From Olsenella sp. An188 (GTDB taxonomy: Bacteria > Actinomycetota > Coriobacteriia > Coriobacteriales > Atopobiaceae): a DNA stretch of 64,000 nt. Below the pieces are notes generated by a model. It made no database searches. It saw nothing but the letters and a program-made list of their open reading frames with translations, and was not told the origin of the DNA. Positions 8,413 to 16,826 of the stretch are shown one piece after another; positions within the stretch are counted from its first letter, which is position 1, and each line of letters opens with the position of its first letter. A program made the position numbers and the translations under genes. The stretch covers positions 310,001 to 374,000 of the forward strand of contig NZ_NFKF01000001.1 of assembly GCF_002160255.1 (NCBI RefSeq). The letters are read 5' to 3'.

Positions 8413-9351
8413 CTACTTCTCCGTACCGTCCTGCGTCGCCTGGCCGGCGGCGAGCATCTGCTCGAACATGCTCGCGGTCTGCGTGAAGTCGCTCGGGAGC
8501 ACCACCGTCGAGGCCTTGCCCGTCTTGGCGAACTCCCCCATCATCTCGGTCCACTGCGTGAACATGAACAGCTGGTTGGCCTCCGAGTTGCCCACGCCCG
8601 TCTCCTGGATGGTCTCGAGCGACTCCTTGATGCCCGCGGCGATGGCCTTGCGCTGGTTGGCGATGCCCTCGCCGGCCTTCTCCATGGCCTCGGCCTCTGC
8701 CACGGCCTCGGTCACGCGGCGGATGCGGTCGGCCTCGGCGAGGTCCTGCGCGGCCGCCTTGGTGCGCTGGGCGGCGTTGATCTGGTTCATCGAGTCCTCG
8801 ACCTCGGCGGGCAGCGCGATCTTGGTGATGAGCGTCGAGACGAGCGTGAAGCCGTAGGCGTCCATCTGCTCGGAGACGGTGGCGTTGACGTCCTTGGCGA
8901 TGTCGTCCTTCTTGGCGAAGACCTCGTCGAGCGTGTAGACCGGGATCGACGAGCGCAGGGCGTCGGTGATGAAGTCGCGCATCTGCGCCACGGGCTGCTG
9001 GAGCATGTAGTAGCTCTTGTAGACGCCGGACTCCTGCGGGGAGTTGCCGCGCTCGTAGCTCACGTGGTACTGCGCGGAGATCTCGAGGCCGATGGTGACG
9101 TTGTCCTCGGTCTTGACGTCGATGTTGAAGCCGTTCTTCATCGTGCGCAGGCTGACCGTGGCCGCCTTGCGGTCCACGAACGGGATCTTGGCGTGGAAGC
9201 CCGCGCCGACGATCCTGTGGAACCTGCCGAGCCGCTCGATGATGACGGCGTGCTGCTGCTTGACGACGTAGAAGAGGTTTCCGGTCACGATCCCCACGAC
9301 CAGGAAGATGACGAGCAGAAGCACGATGAAGCCAACGATTCCCTCGAACAT
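8413..9351 (-). CDS. SPFH/band 7 domain membrane protein (QmcA-like)
   Basis: A 312-residue protein with one N-terminal membrane helix (about 5-25) followed by a band-7 domain starting YVVKQQHAVIIERLGRFHR and containing KIPFVDR, typical of stomatin-like proteins. The middle to C-terminal part has the alanine- and glutamate-rich coiled coil (ADRIRRVTEAVAEAEAMEKAGEG) that drives oligomerisation. These proteins build membrane microdomain scaffolds and sometimes regulate FtsH-type proteases; no nfeD partner is adjacent. AAGGAG lies six bases before the start. The gene diverges from the next one. Confidence 0.9.
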   Translation of the reverse strand: MFEGIVGFIVLLLVIFLVVGIVTGNLFYVVKQQHAVIIERLGRFHRIVGAGFHAKIPFVDRKAATVSLRTMKNGFNIDVKTEDNVTIGLEISAQYHVSYERGNSPQESGVYKSYYMLQQPVAQMRDFITDALRSSIPVYTLDEVFAKKDDIAKDVNATVSEQMDAYGFTLVSTLITKIALPAEVEDSMNQINAAQRTKAAAQDLAEADRIRRVTEAVAEAEAMEKAGEGIANQRKAIAAGIKESLETIQETGVGNSEANQLFMFTQWTEMMGEFAKTGKASTVVLPSDFTQTASMFEQMLAAGQATQDGTEK

Positions 9352-9449
9352 GGGCGCTCCTTAGAACGGTCTGCGTCCGTCTAGCATAGCCGTACAGACC
9401 CCCCGGGGCTATACTGAAACCGACAGGCGTGCGTAAGGAAGGGGACCCC

Positions 9450-10520
9450 GTGTCTGCGCTGAGACTCTCCCGTGCAAGCGAATCCCAGGTCGACCCCTTC
9501 AACGCCGGGGAGCCCGAGCTGCCCTGGGACGACCCGGAGCCCCTGGAGGAGGGCGAGGGCGTCTCCTACGCCCCGCACGGGGACCCCGACGGCACGCCGC
9601 ACAAGTCCGACGACAACTACCAGGCCCCCACGACGGGGGGACACTCCTACGACGCGCCCTCGACGCACGAGCCGCGGCGCCGCCGCAGGGCCGCTCGCCG
9701 TGCCGAGGCGCGCGAGGCCGAGGTGCGTGGAGTCGAGCCCCGCGGCCTCGAGGAGAGCCCCGTCTCGGGCACGTCCCGCCTCGCCGCACGCCTCCGCGCG
9801 GTCGTCGCCGTGGTCGTGACCATCTCGATCCTGGGCTCGCTCGCCTCGTTCGCCGGCGCGCTCCTGTCCGAGGGAGACGACGACCCCGCGGCGCCCTCCG
9901 GGCTCTCGGACGTCTCCTCGACGGTCTCCTCCGTCTCCTACCTCGTCAGCAACGGCGGCGACGACGGCCCCGCCGGGGACGAGGACGCCGGCGCCCTGGC
10001 CGCGCGCGAGGCGCTCGGCCGGCGGCTCGAGGAGCTTCTCGCCGACCCGTCCGGCGGAGAGGCGCACGAGCTCCTTGCCGGTTACCTCGACGACAAGCTC
10101 CTCTCGCTCACCGGCTACACGTGCTCCGAGCTCGGGGTCGACCCCGACGCGTGGGCCACGTCGACGCTCGAGCGCACGAGCTTCTCGCTTGACTCCGCCT
10201 ACGTCTACGGCGACGAGGCGACCGCCTACGCCTACCTGAGCGCGCCCGACGCCAACGCCTTCGTCTGGGACTTCTACGGGTCCGTCTCTTCCTACCTCTC
10301 CGACAACGGGCTGTGGGGCGACTACGGCTACGGGGAGGTCGCCCTGCCCGACGAGGGCCAGCGCGCGCACCTGGCGTCCGCGTTCGACGAGGCCCTCGGG
10401 CGCTCCGAGGCCGGCGAGGGCACGCTCGTGAGCGCGTACCTCACCCGCGGCTCGGACGGGTGGGTCGTGGACGAGCAGGACCTGGCCTCCTCGCTCGAGT
10501 CCGCGCTGGGCGCCTACTAG
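9450..10520 (+). CDS. Single-pass membrane-anchored protein of unknown function
   Basis: I do not recognise this family. The 356-residue product has an acidic, proline-rich N-terminal 75 residues, a strongly basic block (EPRRRRRAARRAEAR), one membrane helix at about 115-137 (AVVAVVVTISILGSLASFAG), then an extracellular domain of about 210 residues that starts acidic and serine-rich and ends in a compact, tyrosine-containing helical-looking part. The basic block before the helix places the N-terminus inside. The GTG at 9450 is chosen because AAGGAAGGGG precedes it; a GTG at 9429 is in frame but lacks a site. A TATACT -10 box is at 9410-9415. Confidence 0.7.
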   Translation: MSALRLSRASESQVDPFNAGEPELPWDDPEPLEEGEGVSYAPHGDPDGTPHKSDDNYQAPTTGGHSYDAPSTHEPRRRRRAARRAEAREAEVRGVEPRGLEESPVSGTSRLAARLRAVVAVVVTISILGSLASFAGALLSEGDDDPAAPSGLSDVSSTVSSVSYLVSNGGDDGPAGDEDAGALAAREALGRRLEELLADPSGGEAHELLAGYLDDKLLSLTGYTCSELGVDPDAWATSTLERTSFSLDSAYVYGDEATAYAYLSAPDANAFVWDFYGSVSSYLSDNGLWGDYGYGEVALPDEGQRAHLASAFDEALGRSEAGEGTLVSAYLTRGSDGWVVDEQDLASSLESALGAY

Positions 10521-10592
10521 GCCGCGCCCCGCCCCGTCCCGCCCGGCGAGAAGCGTACAATGTCGCCGGTACATCCGAGGGAAGGGGGCCTC

Positions 10593-11738
10593 ATGGGCAG
10601 GGACGTCACGACGGGACCGTTCGCGGAGGCGCGCGGCAAGCTGGGCTTTGGCTGCATGCGGCTGCCGCTGGCCGATGACGGGGGCGTCGACGTCGCGTCG
10701 TTCTGCGAGCTGGTCGACGCGTTTCTCGACGGCGGCCTCAACTACTTCGACACCGCGCGCCCCTACCACTCCGGAGGCTCCGAGGGCGCGGTGGCGGCCG
10801 CCCTCTGCGCGCGCCACGACCGCTCCGAGTTCCTTCTCGCCGACAAGCTCTCCCCGGGCTCCTTCGAGCGTCGCGAGGACGTGCGGCCGCTCATCGAGGA
10901 CCAGCTGCGCGCCTGCGGCGTCGACCACTTCGACTACTACCTCATGCACTCCCAGGGCATGGGCAACTACGGGAAGTACCGCGAGTGCGGCGCCTACGAG
11001 GAGGCCTTCGCGGCGCGCGGCGCCGGGCTCGTGCGGCACGTGGGGCTCTCCTTCCACAGCTCCGCCGCGTTTCTCGACAAGATCCTGACCGAGAACCCCG
11101 ACGTCGAGTTCGTACAGCTCCAGCTCAACTACCTCGACTACGACTCGGGCGTCATCCAGGGGCGCGCCTGCCGCGAGGTAGCTGCCGCGCACGGCAAGCC
11201 CGTGATCGTGATGGAGCCGGTCAAGGGCGGCCGGCTCGTGAACCTGCCGCCCGAGGCCGCGTCCGTGCTCGCCGAGGCGGGGCCGGGCTCGGCGGCGAGC
11301 TGGGCGCTGCGCTTCGCCGCCGGCCTCCCCGGGGTCGAGATGGTGCTCTCGGGCATGGGGTCGATGGAGATGGTCCGCGACAACGTCGCGACGTTCAGCC
11401 CGCTCGAGCCGCTCGACGGGGCGGGGCTCGCCGCCGTGGAGCGCGTGGCCGAGATCCTGCGCGGGCAGAACACCGTGGGGTGCACCGCCTGCCGCTACTG
11501 CGTCGACGGCTGCCCCAAGAAGATCAACATCCCCGACGTCTTCTCCTGCCTCGACGCGCGCCGCGCCTACGGCGAGGGCTCGGCCGGCTTCTACTACCGC
11601 TCGGTCCACACCGGAAACGGGCACGGGCTGGCGTCCGAGTGCGTGGGCTGCGGCGCCTGCGAGCGGGCCTGCCCCCAGCACCTCCCGATCCGCGAGCTGC
11701 TGCGCGAGGTGGCGGCCGAGTTCGAGACGCAGGGCTAG
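10593..11738 (+). CDS. Aldo/keto reductase with C-terminal 4Fe-4S ferredoxin domain
   Basis: A 381-residue protein. The first part is an aldo/keto reductase barrel: GFGCMRLP near the start, NYFDTARPYH with the catalytic Asp and Tyr, and FSFHS-type strand LSFHSS. The last 90 residues carry two cysteine clusters, CTACRYCVDGCP and CVGCGACERACP, which would bind iron-sulfur centres. This fused arrangement is common in anaerobes and suggests electron supply from ferredoxin rather than only NADPH; the substrate is unknown. GGGAAGGGGG precedes the ATG at 10593, which is preferred over the ATG at 10560. Confidence 0.88.
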   Translation: MGRDVTTGPFAEARGKLGFGCMRLPLADDGGVDVASFCELVDAFLDGGLNYFDTARPYHSGGSEGAVAAALCARHDRSEFLLADKLSPGSFERREDVRPLIEDQLRACGVDHFDYYLMHSQGMGNYGKYRECGAYEEAFAARGAGLVRHVGLSFHSSAAFLDKILTENPDVEFVQLQLNYLDYDSGVIQGRACREVAAAHGKPVIVMEPVKGGRLVNLPPEAASVLAEAGPGSAASWALRFAAGLPGVEMVLSGMGSMEMVRDNVATFSPLEPLDGAGLAAVERVAEILRGQNTVGCTACRYCVDGCPKKINIPDVFSCLDARRAYGEGSAGFYYRSVHTGNGHGLASECVGCGACERACPQHLPIRELLREVAAEFETQG

Positions 11739-11821
11739 GCGGCGCGGGGCGAGTGAATAGAGCCGCCCGCAACGGGGAACAAAACTTTGGTCAAACCATC
11801 CGCCCGAGCCGAGGAGGCCTC

Positions 11822-12793
11822 ATGAGCGAGCTGAGCACCGAGAAGAACAACGCCTCCGGGCTGGGGATCCACACGGGGATCTTCCCCTCCGGCCAGGCCG
11901 GCCACGACCTGGTCCCCGCCGCCGACGGCCCGGCCCCCATCGAGGGGCGCCTCCGCAAGGCCCCGCTGCGCGTGCCGGACAACTACGAGGCGTGCAGCGG
12001 CTTCACGCTCTTCGGGCGCCGCATCCGCACCCTGCTCTACTCGACCGACGTCGCCGCCATCCGCAACTCCAACGCCGACGCCATCTTCGCCGTCTACCCC
12101 TTCACCGCGCAGCCCGCCATCACGCAGGCCCTGCTCACGGTGGCCGAGGCGCCCCTGTTCGTGGGCGTCGGCGGCGGCACCACGACGGGCCGGCGCGCGG
12201 CCGAGCTCGCCGCCGTCTCGGAGATGCAGGGCGCGGCCGGCGTCGTGCTCAACTCCCCCGCCACGCCCGAGATGGTGGCGCAGGTGGTCTCGACCGTGGA
12301 CATCCCCGTCATCGCCACGATCACCCGCTTCGACAACGAGGCGGCCGAGAAGATCCAGGCGGGGGCGCGCATCGTCAACGTGGCGGCCGGGCGACGGACC
12401 GCCGAGGTCATCGCGGAGCTGCGCGCCGCCTTCCCCGCACTGCCGATCATCGCCACCGGAGGGCGCGACGACGCGAGCGCGGCGGCGACCGTCGCCGCCG
12501 GCGCCAACGCCCTCATCTGGGCCCCGCCGAGCGTCGTCGAGCTGCAGCGCGACATGATGGTCCGCTACCGCGAGAAGGCCGAGGCCGCCGCCGAGGCGGC
12601 GGGCGAGCAGGCGCCCGTTGCGACCGTGGTCCCCGACATCACCGACATGCCCGTCGCCGACGTGCCCACCGGGGTCGTGGAGAGCGTCCCCGCCGACGTC
12701 GAGGCCTCCGAGCAGATCGGCGAGGAGGACTTCGTGAGCCCCTACCGCGGCCGCCTGCCCCGCCTCACGTTCTTCAACCGCCGCAGCTGGTAG
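11822..12793 (+). CDS. TIM-barrel (ribulose-phosphate-binding fold) protein of unknown function
   Basis: A 323-residue protein with a clear beta/alpha-barrel rhythm: VYPFTAQPAI, LFVGVGGGTTTGRRA, AAGVVLNSPAT, VDIPVIATIT, ARIVNVAAG, LPIIATGGRDDAS and GANALIWAPPS. The GGGTTTG and ATGGRD loops look like phosphate-binding turns as in ThiG/NanE/KDPG aldolase-type barrels. An approximately 60-residue N-terminal extension and a helical acidic C-terminal tail (PYRGRLPRLTFFNRRSW at the end) flank the barrel. AGGAGG is eight bases before the ATG. It lies 83 bases after the reductase gene and may be co-transcribed. No enzymatic function can be named from sequence alone. Confidence 0.7.
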   Translation: MSELSTEKNNASGLGIHTGIFPSGQAGHDLVPAADGPAPIEGRLRKAPLRVPDNYEACSGFTLFGRRIRTLLYSTDVAAIRNSNADAIFAVYPFTAQPAITQALLTVAEAPLFVGVGGGTTTGRRAAELAAVSEMQGAAGVVLNSPATPEMVAQVVSTVDIPVIATITRFDNEAAEKIQAGARIVNVAAGRRTAEVIAELRAAFPALPIIATGGRDDASAAATVAAGANALIWAPPSVVELQRDMMVRYREKAEAAAEAAGEQAPVATVVPDITDMPVADVPTGVVESVPADVEASEQIGEEDFVSPYRGRLPRLTFFNRRSW

Positions 12794-12853
12794 CGCTGGT
12801 CCGAGCCATGCGCACGCTTTTCTCGCCCTGCTGCTCTCCGACTTTGAGGGCTG

Positions 12854-12931
12854 ACCCTCCCAAACCTACGAAATCCCTCCCAAACCGTAGGTCTGGGAGG
12901 GATTAAGCATCCTGAACCCTCCCAAACCTTC
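12854..12931. repeat. CCCTCCCAAACC hairpin array, left of the nuclease gene
   Basis: Three copies of ACCCTCCCAAACC(T/G) occur within 80 bases; the central one pairs ATCCCTCCCA (12873-12882) with TGGGAGGGAT (12894-12903). A GGCGAGAAGAAC 12-mer follows at 12937. The same motif reappears on the other side of the next gene at 14.24-14.35 kb, so the gene is bracketed. A terminator role for the upstream gene is also possible. Confidence 0.65.
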
Positions 12932-13003
12932 ATTCTGGCGAGAAGAACGTAGTTTTTGGCAGGGCAACGCCCGGAGCACCCGCCCGGCGCGTCCCGACTG
13001 AGC

Positions 13004-14035
13004 TCAGCGCCTCAGCAGCGCGGGCCAGTCGATTGACGGCGCCTCTCCCGTGCTCGCGAGCGGCGAGCCCAGACGTGGCACGCCGTAGAGGTCGAGCTTG
13101 CGCACGAGCTCGCTCACGCACGCTGCCTCCTCAAACGTGAAGCGCACCACTGAGACGTCGTATGCCGTGATGAGCCCCTCGCGCTCTCGCTGGTCAACAA
13201 GGACCTGCCGCACCGACCTCCCCCCTGACAGACCGGAATCGAGTAGCTTCCTTTTGCCGTCGCACTCACCCACGATCACCCGCCCGTCCGCACGCACCCA
13301 GACGAAGTCCACCCGGAACCACCGGCCCGGACGCAGCGGGTCGGGAACCCATGCCTGCAGGTCGGGCAGCATGAATCCCTGCTCGATCATCACGGCGCGC
13401 GCGATGGACTCCCCTCCGCTCTCCGCGCGGGCGTCGGCCCATGCGAGCGTCCCTAGCGCGCGGTCGACGCCGTGGCACCTCCCCGCGCGTGCCTGCAGGT
13501 AGCTGACCAGCTCCTCCCTGCCACCCGAGGCATGCGCCACCGCATGGTCCGCCACGACCATGCCCTCCCGGAAGCTCAGCGACCGCATGCAGTCGAGCGT
13601 CGTGCGCGGCAACGGGGTCACCCTCACGCTCGACCGCACCACCGGTCGGTCCTCCGCGCAGTCGACGGCGTGCCAGGCGATTCGGTCAGAGCGGACGGAC
13701 CAGCTGCTCCTTGGCGCCGCAACGTGCGTCTTTTCCAGCAGCCCCCAGGAGACGTCCGCCCCGTGCGCCAGCGCCGCCGAGACCCCGCAGAACACCCAGC
13801 CCGGATGGAGCCGCTGCAGCCCGCGCATGATCGCGAGCGCCCGGGCATCCGGCCTGAGCCCCTCCCACCAGCTCGCCCGCGCGTACATGCCACGCTCGGG
13901 CGAGACGATCCCTCCCGCCCCCATGCGACGACGCAGAGCGGCGCGCACGCGCTCCGTCTCTGGCACGAGGAGCGACCCCGCTCTCTGCGCGCCGTCAAGC
14001 ATCGCGGATAGCTCGCCTTCCACCTTCTTGCTCAT
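13004..14035 (-). CDS. AbiEi-like antitoxin-fold / DUF559-type nuclease domain protein
   Basis: A 343-residue protein. The N-terminal half resembles the AbiEi-type (type IV antitoxin-like) region of actinobacterial proteins: a short winged-helix-like start, GGIVSPERGMYARASWW, LQRLHPGWVFCGVSAALAHG and RVTPLPRTTLDCMRSLSFREGMVVAD. The C-terminal third looks like a restriction-endonuclease fold: ESGGESIARAVMIEQGF, RVDFVWVRADGRVIVGECDGK, i.e. E, D and ExDGK catalytic-type residues as in DUF559/Vsr proteins. No AbiEii toxin gene is adjacent. GGGGGGTGG precedes the ATG at 14035; upstream in-frame ATGs lack sites. A defence or addiction role is inference. Confidence 0.65.
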   Translation of the reverse strand: MSKKVEGELSAMLDGAQRAGSLLVPETERVRAALRRRMGAGGIVSPERGMYARASWWEGLRPDARALAIMRGLQRLHPGWVFCGVSAALAHGADVSWGLLEKTHVAAPRSSWSVRSDRIAWHAVDCAEDRPVVRSSVRVTPLPRTTLDCMRSLSFREGMVVADHAVAHASGGREELVSYLQARAGRCHGVDRALGTLAWADARAESGGESIARAVMIEQGFMLPDLQAWVPDPLRPGRWFRVDFVWVRADGRVIVGECDGKRKLLDSGLSGGRSVRQVLVDQREREGLITAYDVSVVRFTFEEAACVSELVRKLDLYGVPRLGSPLASTGEAPSIDWPALLRR

Positions 14036-14241
14036 GGCACCACCCCCCATGGCGCGCATTGTCGGGCGAGCGCCACGCATGCGGGCGCGGGACATCTCTC
14101 GCACAACGCGACCCACGCCTAAAACACAGGTCCCCACCTGCCAAAGTACCCGACGGGACCATCTCCGTCAGATTCGTGGAAGATTCACTAACGGTCCTGT
14201 TTGGCCGGCGAGCGGTATGCGGGGATTGAAGCCGAACCTTG

Positions 14242-14352
14242 ACCCTCCTAAAACCACGTTCTTCTCGTCAAAACGGTGGTTTGAGAGGGCTCAGAAAGCT
14301 TAAACCCTCCCAAACCTACGGTGTTGGCTTGATTTCGTAGGTTTAGGAGGGT
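14242..14352. repeat. CCCTCCCAAACC hairpin array, right of the nuclease gene
   Basis: Two hairpins: ACCCTCCTAAAACCAC pairing with GTGGTTTGAGAGGG (14242-14290), with an octamer-like CTTCTCG in its loop, and ACCCTCCCAAACCTACG (14304-14320) pairing with CGTAGGTTTAGGAGGGT (14336-14352). They match the array on the other side of the nuclease gene. The rest of the 367-base gap from 14036 shows nothing else recognisable. Confidence 0.65.
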
Positions 14353-14402
14353 CGGACGAGAAGGGCCTCGGAGGCGCCGGGCGCAGGGTCGTGAGGGTGG
14401 CC

Positions 14403-14624
14403 TCAGGCGTCGGGCTCGGGGTCGTCCGGGACGTACTCGAGGATGTCGCCGGGCTGGCAGTCGAGCGCGCGGCAGATGGCGTCGAGCGTCGAGAAGCGCA
14501 CCGCGGAGATCTTGCCGCACTTGATGCGCGAGAGGTTGACCTCGGACAGGCCGATCGTCTCGGCGAGCTCCTTCGAGCGCATCTTGCGGTCCGCGAGCAC
14601 GCGGTCGAGGCGCAGCACGATCAC
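14403..14624 (-). CDS. Small XRE/Cro-family regulator (YozG-like)
   Basis: A 73-residue single-domain protein consisting almost entirely of a helix-turn-helix of the Cro/CI type (ELAETIGLSEVNLSRIKCGKI, then LDAICRALDCQPGDILEYVPD). It starts at a GTG after GAGGTGAC and lies nine bases downstream of a DUF2975 membrane protein gene. The pair matches the yozG/yoaS pair known from Bacillus and common in Firmicutes and Actinobacteria, in which the role of the membrane partner is not defined. A 21-base AT-rich palindrome upstream of the operon is the likely operator. Confidence 0.88.
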   Translation of the reverse strand: MIVLRLDRVLADRKMRSKELAETIGLSEVNLSRIKCGKISAVRFSTLDAICRALDCQPGDILEYVPDDPEPDA

Positions 14625-14633
14625 GTCGTCACC

Positions 14634-15338
14634 TCACAGCAGCTCGTCATCCTGCTTCTGCAGGATGCAGCCGTACTCGAACATCCGCGCGACGGCCACG
14701 AGCAGAAGGCCCGCGGCGCACAGCACGAAGTCCTCCCGCATGACCGGCAGCGACATCGAGTAGCTCAGCCCGAGCGATCGCGTGAGGCCGGTGACGACCG
14801 GCCACGCCACGTTGAGCACGAGCGGCGGCAGCACGCCCGCGAGAAGCAGCAGCCACCCGACGGCGCCGAGCTCTCGCGCGCGGCGAGGCGAGAAGACCTC
14901 GCCGGTGCGCCGGACGCGCCCGCACAGGAGCGCCGCCAGGGCGAACGCCGCGCCGCTGAGCCCCGCCGAGACCACGCCGCGGGCCGTCAGCTGCAGCGGG
15001 TTGCCGCGGAGCGAGACGGTGCCCGCGCCCGTCTGGGCCATCCCGACGACGTTGCCCTCGTCGTCGTGGCGGTACACCGGGTCCTGGGGCTCGGTCTCCG
15101 CCAGCACGAAGTCCCCGCTCGCCTCGCTCGTGGTGAGAAACGCCGTCGCGAGGTCGGTGCCACTCGCCTGGGCGGACGACCACGTGATCCACGCCGCCGC
15201 GAAGAGCGACCATGCCGCCAGGGCAAGCGCCAGCGTGGCGGCAACCCAGCAGAGCACGGACGCCACCCGGGCCGTGCCGCGGATGCGGCGGTCGGCCTCC
15301 CCGCGCGTGAGGACGTCCTCGCCGGTTCTTCTCGTCAT
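14634..15338 (-). CDS. DUF2975 family membrane protein
   Basis: A 234-residue protein with four membrane segments: about 27-50 (VASVLCWVAATLALALAAWS), one at about 120-140, one at about 157-178 and one at about 205-222. A 60-residue loop between helices 1 and 2 probably faces outside. This layout and the adjacent small XRE regulator identify the DUF2975/YoaS family, whose function is unknown. GGAGG precedes the ATG at 15338. It is the first gene of a two-gene operon and diverges from xpt. Confidence 0.8.
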   Translation of the reverse strand: MTRRTGEDVLTRGEADRRIRGTARVASVLCWVAATLALALAAWSLFAAAWITWSSAQASGTDLATAFLTTSEASGDFVLAETEPQDPVYRHDDEGNVVGMAQTGAGTVSLRGNPLQLTARGVVSAGLSGAAFALAALLCGRVRRTGEVFSPRRARELGAVGWLLLLAGVLPPLVLNVAWPVVTGLTRSLGLSYSMSLPVMREDFVLCAAGLLLVAVARMFEYGCILQKQDDELL

Positions 15339-15387
15339 CGCGATCGCCTCCGTCCTTCTCGCTTGCTCTTATCGAATATGTACCACT

Positions 15388-15408
15388 AATTAACGATTAT
15401 CGTTAATT
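15388..15408. promoter_or_regulatory. Palindromic operator between the DUF2975/XRE operon and xpt
   Basis: Perfect 10-bp half-sites AATTAACGAT and ATCGTTAATT flank one central base, in an AT-rich patch that stands out from the GC-rich surroundings. It lies 50 bases upstream of the DUF2975 start. The natural candidate to bind it is the small XRE protein of that operon. On the xpt side a TG-extended -10 (CATAAT, 15455-15460) is found 47 bases further on. Confidence 0.6.
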
Positions 15409-15499
15409 TAAGACGGACTTTCAGGCGAGCGGGGCACGAGGGGCCGCGAGCGTGCATAATGTACGGGACGCCATCGGACGCACGGGAGGGAGCAGCCGC

Positions 15500-16078
15500 A
15501 TGAAGGAGCTTGAGGACCGCATTCGCCAGGACGGGATCGTGCGCGAGGGCAACGTCCTCAAGGTCGACAACTTCCTCAACCACCAGTGCGACGTGGCCCT
15601 CTACGATCACATGGGAGCCGAGTGGGCGCGCCTGTTCTCCGGCAAGCGCGTGGACAAGATCCTCACGATCGAGGCCTCAGGCATCGGCATCGCGTGCGTC
15701 GCGGCGACGCACTTCGGCGGCGTGCCCGTGGTCTTTGCGCGCAAGACCGAGTCCAAGAACATGGACGGCGACCAGTACCGCACCAACATCAGGAGCTACA
15801 CCAAGGGCCGCGAGTACCAGGTCATCGTCGCAAAGCGCTTCCTCACGCCCGGCGAGCACGTGCTCGTCATCGACGACTTCATGGCCATGGGCTGCGCCAT
15901 GAGGGGTCTGCTCGAGATCTGCGACGAGGCGGGCGTCATCGTGGAGGGCATCGGCATCGCCATCGAGAAGGGCTTCCAGCCCGGCGGCGCCGAGCTGCGC
16001 GAGCGCGGCTACCAGGTCGAGTCGCTCGCCATCGTGAAGTCCATGGACGCGGCGACCGGCGAGATCGAGTTCGCGTAA
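15500..16078 (+). CDS. xpt: Xanthine phosphoribosyltransferase
   Basis: A 192-residue type I phosphoribosyltransferase that converts xanthine and PRPP to XMP for purine salvage. It has the family start [12 protein letters not shown], the [11 protein letters not shown] segment, the [10 protein letters not shown] region that closes the active site, and the PRPP loop [14 protein letters not shown]. Its length is the usual one for Xpt. GGGAGGGAG precedes the ATG. The leader is short (about 35 bases after a CATAAT -10), so there is no room for the purine riboswitch that controls xpt in Bacillus. Confidence 0.93.
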   Translation: MKELEDRIRQDGIVREGNVLKVDNFLNHQCDVALYDHMGAEWARLFSGKRVDKILTIEASGIGIACVAATHFGGVPVVFARKTESKNMDGDQYRTNIRSYTKGREYQVIVAKRFLTPGEHVLVIDDFMAMGCAMRGLLEICDEAGVIVEGIGIAIEKGFQPGGAELRERGYQVESLAIVKSMDAATGEIEFA

Positions 16079-16146
16079 GCCCGCCCAGGAGGACCCGACG
16101 GCGGGAAATCCGCACCTGAAGGGTCAGCTTTGAGCCCGCCTTTTGG

Positions 16147-16266
16147 TTGTCAGCGGTTTTTTCGAGAGACCTAAAGTACTACTTCATAGATAGCATTTTT
16201 CTACCTGCGGTTTTTCCGAGCCGACCACCGCGCATACTCAGGGGTACCCGCAAAAACCGCTGACAA
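16147..16266. mobile_element. 120-bp MITE-like element, copy 1
   Basis: Perfect 15-base terminal inverted repeats, TTGTCAGCGGTTTTT and its complement, bound exactly 120 bases of lower GC content than the host genes. It has no coding capacity. A second 120-base copy in opposite orientation lies at 50777-50896; aligned end to end the two share GCAGGT-AGAAAAATGC and GTACTT(T/A) blocks. It occupies most of the gap between xpt and the metal operon promoter. Confidence 0.75.
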
Positions 16267-16345
16267 TCGTTTTGACGGTCACCTCACCCCCCAGGGAGGG
16301 CCGGCTCCCCTCGTCCCTCAACTCCGCCCTCTTGCAAAAAACCTG

Positions 16346-16406
16346 TTGACATGTGAGCGCCCGCTCATATAATGAGTGTCGACAAGAACATGTGAGCATT
16401 TGTTCA
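16346..16406 (+). promoter_or_regulatory. Metal-efflux operon promoter with two ArsR-type operators
   Basis: TTGACA at 16346-16351 and TATAAT at 16368-16373, 16 bases apart, form a near-consensus promoter. The spacer holds TGAGCG-CC-CGCTCA, a perfect palindrome, and a second related site TGAGCA-TT-TGTTCA lies downstream at 16393-16406. Both match the inverted repeats bound by SmtB/CadC-type repressors, so the operon is likely repressed by its first gene product in the absence of metal. Confidence 0.8.
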
Positions 16407-16456
16407 TTTGTTCAGGAGGATAGGCCGGGCAGGGGCCCGTCGACGGGAGGCAGCAC

Positions 16457-16780
16457 ATGGCAGAGGAGATCGCCATCGGGGAGACGCCGTCGGAGATGCC
16501 GGACGAGGAGCTGCTCTACGACCTCGCCGACCTCTTCAAGGTGTTCAGCGACACCACGCGCATCAAGATCCTCTTCGCCCTCATGGGCAGGGAGCTCTGC
16601 GTGGCCGACATCGCGGAGGAGACCGGCACCACCCAGAGCGCCGTCTCCCACCAGCTGCGCACGCTCAAGCAGTCGCACCTCGTGAAGTTCCAGCGAGACG
16701 GCCGAAACGTGCTCTACTCGCTCGCGGACGACCACGTCTACACGATGCTCAACCAGGGCATGAGCCACATCTGCGAGTAG
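16457..16780 (+). CDS. ArsR/SmtB-family zinc-type metal-sensing repressor
   Basis: A 107-residue winged-helix repressor. The recognition region is ELCVADIAEETGTTQSAVSHQLRTLKQ and the wing is LVKFQRDGRNVLYSLADD. The last helix reads DDHVYTMLNQGMSHICE, i.e. DxH-X10-H-X2-E, which is the alpha5 zinc site of SmtB-like dimers; the alpha3 cysteine of cadmium sensors is also present. It should leave the two operators upstream when zinc or a similar ion binds. It is the first gene of an operon with an HMA domain protein and a P1B ATPase, separated by 46 and 15 bases. Confidence 0.9.
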   Translation: MAEEIAIGETPSEMPDEELLYDLADLFKVFSDTTRIKILFALMGRELCVADIAEETGTTQSAVSHQLRTLKQSHLVKFQRDGRNVLYSLADDHVYTMLNQGMSHICE

Positions 16781-16826
16781 CCGAGAAGAACGGGGCGAGA
16801 AGAACCTCCCCCAGAAGGGACCAACC

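Noticed and set aside
5959-9384. A 1141-codon open frame overlapping the FtsX permease and SPFH genes
   Set aside because: It runs in another frame through two well-supported genes on opposite strands and has arginine-rich shadow composition.
13004-14035. A complete type IV toxin-antitoxin pair
   Set aside because: Only the AbiEi-like protein is present; no AbiEii nucleotidyltransferase is adjacent on either strand.
15461-15499. A purine riboswitch in front of xpt
   Set aside because: Only about 35 bases lie between the likely -10 box and the start codon, too short for the aptamer.
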